Assembly (NCBI GenBank): GCA_030688135.1 | Contig: JAUYIW010000033.1 | Span: 1-20,822, forward strand | Length of the DNA: 20,822 bases | Direction: 5' to 3' | DNA from: Candidatus Uhrbacteria bacterium | Lineage (GTDB): Bacteria; Patescibacteriota; Patescibacteriia; UBA9934 | In this document: piece after piece, positions 14,319 through 20,821 of the stretch | Layout of the letters: every line of letters starts with the position of its first letter | How positions within the stretch are numbered: the stretch's first letter is position 1 | The notes under the pieces: generated by a model | What the model saw: the letters and a program-made list of their open reading frames with translations, nothing else | Databases searched by the model: none | Told to the model about the DNA's origin: nothing | Translations under genes and position numbers: made by a program

Positions 14319-14349
14319 AAAGTGACGTCTCTTTTAGGTGTCACTTTTT
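14319..14349 (+). terminator. Intrinsic terminator after thrS
   Basis: AAAGTGAC (14319-14326) and GTCACTTT (14340-14347) form an 8-bp perfect stem with a 13-nt loop; the T-run continues to 14349. Confidence 0.75.
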
Positions 14350-14379
14350 GGTTTGGCGATATAATTAGATAACGAACTG

Positions 14380-14408
14380 TTGACAAATTCCCATTTTTGT
14401 GGTAAATT
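14380..14408 (+). promoter_or_regulatory. Promoter of the first island gene
   Basis: TTGACA (14380-14385, full consensus), 17-nt spacer, TAAATT (14403-14408). It is very like the promoter at 15783-15811; both begin TTGACAAATT. Transcription from about 14415 would give a leader of about 165 nt, with hairpins CGTTC/GAACG (14413-14426) and TCGATG..AGCT/AGCT..CATCGA (14541-14568), the last ending at the SD. Confidence 0.8.
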
Positions 14409-14449
14409 TTATCGTTCTTTGGAACGGTTCAGCATTTGCTGGGCTTTAG

Positions 14450-14578
14450 ATGGGTGTCGATAGGCTACAGAAGTGGATCTTGGGAATGAGCTCGAGCCAC
14501 GTGGGTAAAATCATTCTGAAGCGCTGTGACATTCAAATCATCGATGGGAGCTTTCGGAGCTGCATCGAAGGAGTGTGA
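14450..14578 (+). CDS. Possible small ORF in the leader of the island gene
   Basis: A 42-codon frame from ATG 14450 (begins MGVDRLQKWILGMSSSHVGK, ends SFRSCIEGV) stops with TGA at 14576-14578, three bases before the ATG of the next gene; its last codons contain that gene's SD. The layout would allow translational coupling. It has no SD of its own and no recognised relatives. A run of this length may arise by chance. Confidence 0.3.
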   Translation: MGVDRLQKWILGMSSSHVGKIILKRCDIQIIDGSFRSCIEGV

Positions 14579-14581
14579 AGC

Positions 14582-15388
14582 ATGTACCGTGTAAACATTT
14601 GGTTCGTTCTCGCGGCCATCCTTTTCGGAGGTAGTTGCATGTTCGTCGTCGGTCTCTTCACGGGTACCCTCGACTTCTGTGCGGTCTACCTAGTGCCGCC
14701 GGTGGTGCTGTCGCTTCCCATTATGTTCATAGGTCTTCGCATCAAGTACGAGGCAGAGGAACAGGCGAGGATTGAACAGGAGAAGGAGCGCTCATTCCGT
14801 AAGGCCTTCTCGCAACTGCTCTACCACAGCAGCGTCGCCATGATGCACTGTGACCACATGCGGCAGGACTATGTCGATGAGAACGTGTCGAGCTTCAACA
14901 ACGTGCCCGATGCTTACGCCGAGTGGTTCAAGGCTATGGACAAAGCCCATCCGTTGTTTATGGCTCCATCGGACGAGCAGCTCGGCGATTGGTCGAGGAT
15001 GGTGACGGCACTTCTGGATGATCGCATCCGGCGGACCTGGAGTGACTTCGCCGACAGGCAACATGTCGCAATCAACGCCGTTCGCTCGCTGCTCCAGATG
15101 TCTGCGATCCTCGAGGCTTCTCGCTCTTCGGAACTTCGGGAGACTCGACTCGCTGCTCGTAAGGTGCGGTGGATGGCGGTCGAGCGCATGCTCGAGCTCG
15201 CGAATGTCATCTTCAACCGTCCCGGACCGCTGGCGAATCACCTGAATGAGCTCGGCAACCCGGCGTCGCTGCGCGACGTCGTCGAGGAGGATATGGGCAA
15301 CCTCATGCTGGGCTATAAGCCCTGGCGTGACGATCTGCTGAAGTTCGTCTTCGCCAACTCCAAGACGGTCAAGCAGACGAACGACTAA
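14582..15388 (+). CDS. Unrecognised membrane protein, GC-rich gene
   Basis: 268-aa protein of unknown function. Two transmembrane helices lie at the N-terminus (about 6-27, IWFVLAAILFGGSCMFVVGL; about 33-52, CAVYLVPPVVLSLPIMFIGL) with a short loop between them. The rest (about 55-268) is cytoplasmic, charged and mainly helical, starting with a coiled-coil-like KYEAEEQARIEQEKERSFRK. No catalytic motif was recognised. The start is firm: AAGGAG at 14568-14573 lies 8 nt before the ATG. The gene uses many GC-ending codons (for example CTGTCGCTTCCC, GCGTCGCTGCGCGACGTC), unlike the AT-leaning housekeeping genes around it, which suggests horizontal transfer. It has its own consensus promoter and a 9-bp terminator, so it forms a single transcription unit. 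Confidence 0.8.
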   Translation: MYRVNIWFVLAAILFGGSCMFVVGLFTGTLDFCAVYLVPPVVLSLPIMFIGLRIKYEAEEQARIEQEKERSFRKAFSQLLYHSSVAMMHCDHMRQDYVDENVSSFNNVPDAYAEWFKAMDKAHPLFMAPSDEQLGDWSRMVTALLDDRIRRTWSDFADRQHVAINAVRSLLQMSAILEASRSSELRETRLAARKVRWMAVERMLELANVIFNRPGPLANHLNELGNPASLRDVVEEDMGNLMLGYKPWRDDLLKFVFANSKTVKQTND

Positions 15389-15392
15389 CTAG

Positions 15393-15453
15393 CCGCACCC
15401 CAGAAGATCGCATCTCGCGAACTTTCACTCTCGGGGTGCGGTCTTCTTTTTAT
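15393..15453 (+). terminator. Intrinsic terminator after the 268-aa gene
   Basis: CCGCACCCC (15393-15401) and GGGGTGCGG (15433-15441) form a perfect 9-bp stem with a 31-nt loop, followed by TCTTCTTTTTAT. Confidence 0.75.
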
Positions 15454-15502
15454 AAAACCAAACTTCTGAGCATGCACCAAAACCTAGGGTTGGTTTACAG
15501 GG
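15453..15502 (+). repeat. Structured repeat module, copy A
   Basis: Starts TAAAACCAAACTTCTGAGCA and ends GGGTTGGTTTACAGGG. AAACCAA can pair with TTGGTTT to close a hairpin. It matches copy B at 15634-15682 at most positions, in the same orientation. Confidence 0.75.
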
Positions 15503-15538
15503 TAGCGGTAAAACGTAGCACAACTTTGAGTGTTGAAC

Positions 15539-15594
15539 TAATGTAAATTATGCACATTTGCACCGATCGCGACAAATTTGTGTAATTTACATTA
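15539..15594. repeat. 22-nt inverted repeat (TAATGTAAATTA dyad)
   Basis: TAATGTAAATTATGCACATTTG (arm at 15539-15560) mirrors the arm at 15573-15594, which ends GTGTAATTTACATTA; the outer 12 bp are perfect. The centre is CACCGATCGCGA. It could be a hairpin in RNA or an operator for a dimeric protein. Confidence 0.75.
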
Positions 15595-15633
15595 ACTGAT
15601 TTGTGGGGTATCCTGGGCGCTGTCTTTTGTTTG

Positions 15634-15682
15634 TAAAACCAAACTTCTGAGTATGCACTAACACCCGGGGTTGGTTTTAGGG
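15634..15682 (+). repeat. Structured repeat module, copy B
   Basis: Starts TAAAACCAAACTTCTGAGTA and ends GGGGTTGGTTTTAGGG. Differences from copy A are mostly C/T changes, and the closing AAACCAA/TTGGTTT pairing is kept. It is followed, as copy A is, by a TAAATT-containing dyad. Confidence 0.75.
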
Positions 15683-15694
15683 CTCAAAATACTT

Positions 15695-15718
15695 GTAAAT
15701 TGTCCCGAAGCAATTTAC
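15695..15718. repeat. 8-bp hairpin GTAAATTG/CAATTTAC
   Basis: GTAAATTG (15695-15702), loop TCCCGAAG, CAATTTAC (15711-15718), a perfect 8-bp stem. The core TAAATT is shared with the dyad at 15539-15594. The remaining sequence to the next promoter (15719-15782) shows nothing I recognise. Confidence 0.65.
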
Positions 15719-15782
15719 TGGATTTCTTGGGCTATGAGAGGGTGGTGCATTGAGTATAGAACTCGGGGGTCCACGGCATTAC

Positions 15783-15811
15783 TTGACAAATTTGCTAAAA
15801 TATACTAGGGT
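15783..15811 (+). promoter_or_regulatory. Promoter of the second island gene
   Basis: TTGACA (15783-15788), 17-nt spacer, TAGGGT (15806-15811); a leader of about 20 nt leads straight to AAGGAGG. Confidence 0.75.
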
Positions 15812-15836
15812 AACTTGTTCCATAAGGAGGTCGGAA

Positions 15837-16274
15837 ATGGTGGAATCAACGTTGACCGGGTCGTTCGATGCCATCGATCACCCAAGCGCGGAGTTGGCAG
15901 GCAAGTTTCTTTCAAGGATTAGAACAAGGGCACAGTGCCCATTCGACATTCCTGAAATTGTTGTATCTTGTTTGCAACCTATTTTCAAAGTTGGCACAGC
16001 TACGCCAAACGATCCGATTGTACGCCGTCTTGTTATAGTGATCAATCGGAATAAGTGGCACGAGCTTCGTTCGCAAGTGTTCGGCCATGCCGAACAGATT
16101 ATGTTGCGACAGTGGATATACGCACGTCTGCCTGTTGTTATTCGTATTAACATCAAGCCACGCCAGTTCCATGCGCTCGCGCAAAGTTGCGAGCTACTTG
16201 CTATGTTGTTTCTTCAACCAGAGGATGTTGAGCTTCTTCCTGCTCCGTCCATTGCATCCATCCAAGTTGCTTGA
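15837..16274 (+). CDS. Unrecognised 145-aa protein of the island
   Basis: 145-aa protein beginning MVESTLTGSFDAIDHPSAEL. Function unknown. It looks like a soluble alpha/beta protein: a polar N-terminus, IPEIVVSCLQPIFKVG, a strand VRRLVIVINRN, helices through GHAEQIMLRQWIYA, a strand LPVVIRINIK, then HALAQSCELLAMLFLQ. No signal peptide, transmembrane helix or catalytic motif was recognised. The start is firm: the near-perfect SD AAGGAGG (15824-15830) lies 6 nt before the ATG; the frame upstream of it runs through the promoter and is not coding. It forms its own unit between a consensus promoter and a strong terminator, and shares its TTGACAAATT promoter start with the first island gene, so the two may be regulated alike. 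Confidence 0.75.
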   Translation: MVESTLTGSFDAIDHPSAELAGKFLSRIRTRAQCPFDIPEIVVSCLQPIFKVGTATPNDPIVRRLVIVINRNKWHELRSQVFGHAEQIMLRQWIYARLPVVIRINIKPRQFHALAQSCELLAMLFLQPEDVELLPAPSIASIQVA

Positions 16275-16280
16275 ACCTTC

Positions 16281-16313
16281 AATGACCTCGTAATTGGGGT
16301 CGTTTCTTTTTTT
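16281..16313 (+). terminator. Intrinsic terminator after the 145-aa gene
   Basis: AATGACCTC (16281-16289), loop GTAATT, GGGGTCGTT (16296-16304): 9 bp with two G-U pairs, then TCTTTTTTT. Confidence 0.85.
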
Positions 16314-16337
16314 CTAATTTTGTGTCATTATCACGCT

Positions 16338-17291
16338 ATGCAAAAATCCAAGCTCATAACCATTGTTGGCCCTACTGCAACGGGCAAAACTGACCTCGCT
16401 ATTCAAATTGCGAAGGAGTTTAATGGTGAGATAATTACTGCTGATTCAAAAACAATATATCGTGGAATGGATATTGGCACTGCTAAACCTAGGAAAAGTA
16501 GTCAGAATGCAATAGCCCGTAGCAGGTCCAAATCAATCAAAGATTTATTCCGCGATAAGCCGTATTTGGTTCACGGTATACCGCATTTTGGAATTGATAT
16601 TGTAGATCCCAATGAAGAGTTTAGTGTTTCTGATTTTAAGGAGTACGCTGAAAAGAAGATTTCTGATATTTTATTACGCGATAAGTTGCCTATACTTGTT
16701 GGTGGAACAGGATTATATATTAGCGCCGTAGTCGATAACCTTAGCTTTACCAGTACACCAGCCAATGAAAAACTTCGACAAGAGCTTGACGCTTTAGACA
16801 ACGATCAACTTATTAGTAGGCTTAGAAAGGCTGACAGCGAAGCGGTAGAAAGCATTGACGCAAATAATCGCAGACGTTTGATCAGGGCGATCGAGATAGT
16901 TCAAAGTTCAGGCAAGTCGCTTGCGGAACAGCAGACTAAAGGTGAACCAAAATATGATGTCTTGCAGATCGGTATTGAGTTGAGTCGTGAAGACTTATAC
17001 GAGCGTATTGATTTCAGAGTTGATAAGATGATAGCGGAGGGATTGGTAGATGAGGTACGAGAACTGCGCGACAAATATGGCTGTAATTTAAACGCCATGA
17101 CAGGGATAGGTTATAAGGAGATATGTATGTTTCTGGAAGGCTATGTAAAGCTTCGTGACGCAATTCAACTTATCAAGAGCGATTCTAGGCACTACGCTAA
17201 GCGTCAGATGACATGGTTTAAGCGCGATAGTAGGATTAAATGGGTTATATCTGCTGAAGAGGCAATCGATTTAGTCAAAGGCTTTAGATAA
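16338..17291 (+). CDS. miaA: tRNA dimethylallyltransferase
   Basis: MiaA transfers a dimethylallyl group to A37 of tRNAs reading UNN codons. The 317-aa protein starts MQKSKLITIVGPTATGKTDL with the P-loop GPTATGKT (11-18), followed by DSKTIYRGMDIGTAKP (36-51, substrate-binding DSxxxYxxxDIGTAKP), PHFGIDIVDPNEEFSVSDF (82-100), LVGGTGLYISAVVDNLSF, NNRRRLIRAIEI and GIGYKEICMFLEG. Between GTAKP and PHF lie 30 residues where E. coli has 8; the extra stretch (RKSSQNAIARSRSKSIKDLF) is basic and may be lineage-specific. The ATG at 16338 is chosen because it places the P-loop at the usual distance from the N-terminus; an earlier frame start would fall in the terminator of the previous gene. No SD is visible. 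The gene is convergent with the AsnRS-like gene. Confidence 0.95.
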   Translation: MQKSKLITIVGPTATGKTDLAIQIAKEFNGEIITADSKTIYRGMDIGTAKPRKSSQNAIARSRSKSIKDLFRDKPYLVHGIPHFGIDIVDPNEEFSVSDFKEYAEKKISDILLRDKLPILVGGTGLYISAVVDNLSFTSTPANEKLRQELDALDNDQLISRLRKADSEAVESIDANNRRRLIRAIEIVQSSGKSLAEQQTKGEPKYDVLQIGIELSREDLYERIDFRVDKMIAEGLVDEVRELRDKYGCNLNAMTGIGYKEICMFLEGYVKLRDAIQLIKSDSRHYAKRQMTWFKRDSRIKWVISAEEAIDLVKGFR

Positions 17292-17294
17292 TTA

Positions 17295-17313
17295 ACCAAC
17301 CCTCGGGGTTGGT
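17295..17313. terminator. Hairpin between convergent miaA and AsnRS-like genes
   Basis: ACCAACCC, loop TCG, GGGTTGGT: a perfect 8-bp stem. No T-run follows on either strand, so it may be only a weak or factor-dependent end signal. The GGGGTTGGT arm resembles the end of the structured repeats at 15453 and 15634. Confidence 0.4.
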
Positions 17314-17320
17314 AGTTGGG

Positions 17321-18319
17321 CTATATTAAGATGGCCTTGTTTTGAGGGAATGTAACAGCAGTTCGAATGTCATCGGTGCCATGGATCCATTTTAGAATTC
17401 TTGCCATTCCAAATCCACAACCCGCGTGCGGTACAGCGCCGTTCTTTTTATTTTGTTCAATGTACCAAGAAAAATCATCCAGACTTCCTCCGCGGTTTTT
17501 TAGTCGTGCAAACATTTTTGACTTTGTGAGCCTGTCTATAAGTTCATCAGCCTCATGCACTCGCGCGGCCGCCCCAACTGATTCACCTGCGACAGGGAGA
17601 ATAAGGTCAGCGCTTTGTACTCGGCCTTTTCGCTCAGGGTCTGGAAGCATATTAAAGAATTTTTCAACTTCGATATCTGGATACATCATTGGATCCGGGA
17701 AGTGGGTTATAAAGATTGGTTGATTCCCTAGTTTTTCAACTAGCATTTGTTCACGAGTACTATTTATGTCATCGCCCCACTTTATAATTTCGCCCGCATC
17801 TTTCAGTTCTTGTATCGCCTGATCGTAAGTTAGGCGCGCGAATTTGCTTGGACAACTTGAAAGGCGAGTTCGTTCTGTCTCATTAATTTCTAAGTGGTCT
17901 CGAGTATTTGCAATTACATGTGCAACGTGGCTCACCATACCCTCGATTTGCTCGAGTAAGTCGTTAAATCCACCAGCAAACTCAATCTCGAGCATTGTAA
18001 ATTCAGTCATATGTCTGTTATCGATTGCAGATTCTGCTCGAAAGCTTGGGCCGACACAAAAAACCCGCTGAACGAGCGGGACAAAAGCTTCCAAATATAG
18101 CTGGCCGGTTTGCGCCAGATAGGCGTTAGATGACTTGCCTTTGGGCTCAAACCATTTATGATCGCCGTCAACTCGAACTTCAAATAGCGTATCGATATTT
18201 TCGCATGCGCCACTTGCGCGAACAATACGAGGAGGGAAGGTTTCAATAAAACCTTGATCCTCAAAAAACGAACGTGCCGCCTTGAAAGTTGCTGCCTCTA
18301 TGCGAAGTGTATTTTGCAT
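17321..18319 (-). CDS. AsnRS-like class II synthetase core without anticodon-binding domain
   Basis: 332-aa protein with only the class IIb catalytic core. Visible are the AsnRS-type LAQTGQLYLEAFV (68-80), motif 2 FRAESAIDNRHMTEFTMLE (R94, E96, RHxxEF 102-107) and motif 3 GCGFGMARILKW (about 300-311, R307). The order and the TGQLYLEA segment are closer to AsnRS than AspRS or LysRS. Full AsnRS is about 430-470 aa with an N-terminal OB fold for the anticodon; here that domain is missing, and the ATG at 18319 is preceded by a terminator, not by more coding sequence. Similar short proteins include the archaeal AsnRS-related asparagine synthetase; a short AsnRS or another amidation or ligase role is equally possible. 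gatB lies upstream on the same strand, which links it by context to Asn/Gln supply. Confidence 0.75.
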   Translation of the reverse strand: MQNTLRIEAATFKAARSFFEDQGFIETFPPRIVRASGACENIDTLFEVRVDGDHKWFEPKGKSSNAYLAQTGQLYLEAFVPLVQRVFCVGPSFRAESAIDNRHMTEFTMLEIEFAGGFNDLLEQIEGMVSHVAHVIANTRDHLEINETERTRLSSCPSKFARLTYDQAIQELKDAGEIIKWGDDINSTREQMLVEKLGNQPIFITHFPDPMMYPDIEVEKFFNMLPDPERKGRVQSADLILPVAGESVGAAARVHEADELIDRLTKSKMFARLKNRGGSLDDFSWYIEQNKKNGAVPHAGCGFGMARILKWIHGTDDIRTAVTFPQNKAILI

Positions 18320-18336
18320 AAATATGAGTTATGAAT

Positions 18337-18363
18337 AAAAAAACACTCCCGATTACGGGAGTG
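18337..18363 (-). terminator. Intrinsic terminator between gatB and the AsnRS-like gene
   Basis: On the minus strand CACTCCCG, loop TAAT, CGGGAGTG, then TTTTTTT: an 8-bp perfect stem with a 7-T tail. It ends only 17 nt before the ATG of the AsnRS-like gene, so it could either end the gatB transcript or act as an attenuator for that gene. Confidence 0.9.
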
Positions 18364-18451
18364 AATTATTGGAAATTTTGTACCTAGCCCTTTGCAGATT
18401 TTAGGGATTTTCGATTTTCTTTGTTTTATGATTCTCTTAGGCATTGAAGAG
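18364..18451 (-). ncRNA. Possible short leader or small RNA upstream of the AsnRS-like gene
   Basis: A transcript starting near 18445 from the promoter at 18452-18480 and ending at the terminator 18337-18363 would be about 105 nt. It also contains an ATG (18444) for a basic frame starting MPKRIIKQRKSKIPKICKG, but that frame runs through the terminator hairpin, so I do not call a gene. No T-box motif was seen here. Confidence 0.3.
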
Positions 18452-18480
18452 AGCATACATGACCGGCCAATGGCGGTCAA
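18452..18480 (-). promoter_or_regulatory. Candidate minus-strand promoter between gatB and the AsnRS-like gene
   Basis: On the minus strand TTGACC (18480-18475), a 17-nt spacer and TATGCT (18457-18452). The -35 box and spacer contain a hairpin-like dyad, TGACCGCC / GGCCGGTCA. Confidence 0.5.
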
Positions 18481-18498
18481 TTATTTATCCACATGACA

Positions 18499-20010
18499 TT
18501 ATTGAAGCCTTTCGCCAATTAGTCGTACCGTAGTATCAGGATCAGCTTTTCCGTGTGTTTCTTTCATTACTTGTCCCATAAACCATTGAAGTAGTTTAGT
18601 GTCGCCTGCTTTATAGCGCGCTACTTCGTCAGAGCTTTCTTCAATCACAGCATCAATAACTTTTATGAGCGCACTTACATCGTCTAGGCGTGAGGCTCCA
18701 AGTTCATCCATGACATCGCTTGGGTCACTTCCGTCGTCTAACATACGCCCAAGCACTTGCAACCCTGACTGTCCTGTTAATTTACCTTCCGCGATAAGTT
18801 TTATAAACTCTGCAAAATTTTCAGGAGTAATCTTCATTATTTTTAGGCCAATTTTGCGCTCTGCCACAACGCCAAGTAGTTTATTCAAAAGCCAGCTTAC
18901 AAAAAGCTTTGTAAGTTTTTGACGTTGAATTGTGGCTTGTTCTGAATCAACGTCCGGCTCAGCTTGTAACCATGCCTCAAGCTCGCTCAGTGCCTGTTCA
19001 GTGAAGTCAGCGAGAGCTGGGTCGTCAATGATTTGCTTAGCTTCAGATGGCTTAATTCCATATTCAGTTATAAAACGATCACGCTTGGCCTTTGGTAACT
19101 CTGGAATTTTGTGACTAATTTCATCTGCAAGGTCAGCTAAATCCATTGGTGGAATGTCAGGTTCAGGGAAGTATCGGTAATCTGCAAAGCCTTCTTTTGT
19201 TCGCTGAAGCTCAGTCACTTGTTTTGCATCACTCCATCCACGCGTTGTTGTTAGGCGTGGGATGTCGTCTGCTTCCCATAGTTTTGTTTGACGTTGAATT
19301 TCGTATTCAATAGCTCTTTCAACTGCTTTGAACGAGTTAACGTTTTTAATTTCAGTTTTTGGATTTAAAGATTTTGAAAGAGGTTCTCCGTTTTCATCAA
19401 CTTCACGCATTGAAATATTAACATCAGCTCGGAGCTGTCCTTTTTCCATATCACCGTATGAAATTCCAAGCGTACGAACAATGAGTCTAATTTCTTGCAA
19501 GTATGCTTTAGCCTGCGCCGCGCTAGTGAAATGAGGATGAGTTACGATTTCAACAAGTGGCGTGCCTCCACGATTAAAATCAACATAGGTTTTACCATCG
19601 TCGCCATGAATATTTTTTGCAGCATCTTCTTCAAGATGTAAACGTTCTATTCCAATCGTTATAGTTTTTTCTTCGCCGGGAACTTCAAAAGTTAGAGATC
19701 CTTCAGACATTATTGGAAGATCAAACTGAGAAATTTGATAGGATTTTGGTAGGTCTGGATAAAAGTAATTTTTGCGGTCAAATTTTGAGTGCTTGGCAAT
19801 TTTACCATCGAGCGCTAGCCCTAAAAGGATTGCAGAGCGAATTGCCTGCTCATTTGGAACCGGAAGCACTCCTGGGTGCCCTAGACACACTGGACATACA
19901 TTAACGTTCGGAGCTACGCCTTCGGAATGATTAGAACAACCGCAAAACATTTTACTTGCGGTTTTAAGTTGAACATGGGTTTCAAGCCCAATAATTGCTT
20001 GTAAATTCAT
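18499..20010 (-). CDS. gatB: Aspartyl/glutamyl-tRNA amidotransferase subunit B
   Basis: GatB is the kinase/tRNA-binding subunit of GatCAB, which converts Asp-tRNA-Asn and Glu-tRNA-Gln to the amidated forms. The 503-aa protein starts MNLQAIIGLETHVQLKTASK with the zinc cysteines MFCGCSN and VCPVCLGHPGVLPVPN, then FDRKNYFYPDLPKSYQISQF, the HLEEDAAK and VDFNRGGTPLVEIVT blocks of the cradle domain, and RADVNISMRE. The C-terminal helical and YqeY-like tail (about 350-503) ends GQVMKETHGKADPDTTVRLI. Length is normal (about 475-505). gatA and gatC are not in the window. No SD is seen before the ATG. A promoter candidate lies at 20057-20086 and a terminator follows at 18337-18363. Confidence 0.97.
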   Translation of the reverse strand: MNLQAIIGLETHVQLKTASKMFCGCSNHSEGVAPNVNVCPVCLGHPGVLPVPNEQAIRSAILLGLALDGKIAKHSKFDRKNYFYPDLPKSYQISQFDLPIMSEGSLTFEVPGEEKTITIGIERLHLEEDAAKNIHGDDGKTYVDFNRGGTPLVEIVTHPHFTSAAQAKAYLQEIRLIVRTLGISYGDMEKGQLRADVNISMREVDENGEPLSKSLNPKTEIKNVNSFKAVERAIEYEIQRQTKLWEADDIPRLTTTRGWSDAKQVTELQRTKEGFADYRYFPEPDIPPMDLADLADEISHKIPELPKAKRDRFITEYGIKPSEAKQIIDDPALADFTEQALSELEAWLQAEPDVDSEQATIQRQKLTKLFVSWLLNKLLGVVAERKIGLKIMKITPENFAEFIKLIAEGKLTGQSGLQVLGRMLDDGSDPSDVMDELGASRLDDVSALIKVIDAVIEESSDEVARYKAGDTKLLQWFMGQVMKETHGKADPDTTVRLIGERLQ

Positions 20011-20056
20011 AATGTTTGAGGGCTTGGTTTATAGTCAATAAAGGCCCATTACAACG

Positions 20057-20086
20057 AGTGTACCACAGCATATGGTGTTTTGTCAG
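20057..20086 (-). promoter_or_regulatory. Candidate promoter for gatB
   Basis: Minus strand CTGACA (20086-20081), 18-nt spacer, TACACT (20062-20057), about 47 nt before the gatB ATG. Confidence 0.45.
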
Positions 20087-20090
20087 TATC

Positions 20091-20120
20091 AAAAAGGACA
20101 GATTCAGACCTGTCCTTTTT
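20091..20120 (-). terminator. Terminator after the membrane-protein gene
   Basis: AAAAAGGACAG and CTGTCCTTTTT form an 11-bp perfect stem with loop of 8 nt; the symmetric A/T runs would let it work in both directions. It lies 12 nt past the stop of the 20132 gene. Confidence 0.85.
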
Positions 20121-20131
20121 GGTTACTTTGG

Positions 20132-20821
20132 TTATTTTGTTCTTTTTACCTCTAAGTAAAGCAACACCTGATACACAGCAGATACTGGAATAATCAACAT
20201 TTCTACAATGCGGTTCAGCACGTCTTGTGGATAAGTTGGAGTAGCTGACATGAGCATAATTAAATCAACTCCACTTAGCGTGCTGTAGATAAGCGTGATT
20301 ATTAGGAGGAGTAGTAGGTAGATTATTGCAATAATTATGCCACCGGTAAGTAGTCTCCACAGTACTTTCCAAAATCGACCGGCTACTAGCGCTTTACTGG
20401 CTCCGATTGATTCTGTAATGCCTATTTTCTCAAGTACCACCATTGTGGCCGAAAATGCAAACCAAACACTAAAAATAATTCCAGGAATAATTAGCAATAA
20501 ATATCCTCCAACCGTTATAAGGCCAGCTAAGGTAGAGGCGAGCGCAAACGGAACAATCAACCTCCAAGCTTCTTGGTTTAGTTTTCTGGTTTTTATTGTC
20601 TGATCTGCAATAAGCTGTGGCGTTGCCTTTATAAACACAACGCTAAGCCAGATCATAATAACTGAGTACACTACAACATTCAAAAGAACATCTATGATTG
20701 TTATGGTTACGCCACCTATAACGGTTGAAAGCACCAGCACGATTGCGATAGGAGCTAAAATCCACCCAACATAGCTTATGAAGAATCGGAAGTTTTTGAA
20801 GTACAGTTGGAATGAGGACTG
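20132..20821 (-). CDS. Polytopic membrane protein, GPDPase-membrane-domain/YciC-like, 5'-truncated by window
   Basis: At least 229 residues; the frame is open to the window edge (reading SSFQLYFKNFRFFISYVGWI before the first internal ATG-like start), so the true start lies outside. Four to five transmembrane segments are visible, including IAIVLVLSTVIGGVTITIID, VVVYSVIMIWLSVVFI, PFALASTLAGLITVGGYLLL and GGIIIAIIYLLLLLIITLIY. The block IIPGIIFSVWFAFSATMVVL followed by ESIGASKALVAGRFWKVLWR is typical of the glycerophosphodiesterase membrane-domain / YciC-type family, whose role is unknown. It is co-directional with gatB but ended by its own terminator. Confidence 0.65.
   Translation of the reverse strand, partial: QSSFQLYFKNFRFFISYVGWILAPIAIVLVLSTVIGGVTITIIDVLLNVVVYSVIMIWLSVVFIKATPQLIADQTIKTRKLNQEAWRLIVPFALASTLAGLITVGGYLLLIIPGIIFSVWFAFSATMVVLEKIGITESIGASKALVAGRFWKVLWRLLTGGIIIAIIYLLLLLIITLIYSTLSGVDLIMLMSATPTYPQDVLNRIVEMLIIPVSAVYQVLLYLEVKRTK

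Noticed and set aside
14415..14581. tRNA or known riboswitch in the leader of the GC-rich gene
   Set aside because: No cloverleaf or conserved riboswitch core was found; only local hairpins are seen.
14792..15241. 149-residue open frame on the minus strand inside the GC-rich gene
   Set aside because: GC-rich codons leave few stops in antisense frames; the plus-strand gene has a promoter, SD, membrane helices and terminator, the antisense frame has none.
15750..15836. N-terminal extension of the 145-aa island protein from TTG 15750
   Set aside because: It would run through the promoter boxes; the ATG at 15837 has AAGGAGG at ideal spacing.
18298..18444. Small basic protein MPKRIIKQRK... on the minus strand as a ribosomal-type gene
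   Set aside because: The frame runs through a strong terminator and into the AsnRS-like gene, and the residues match no small ribosomal protein I know.
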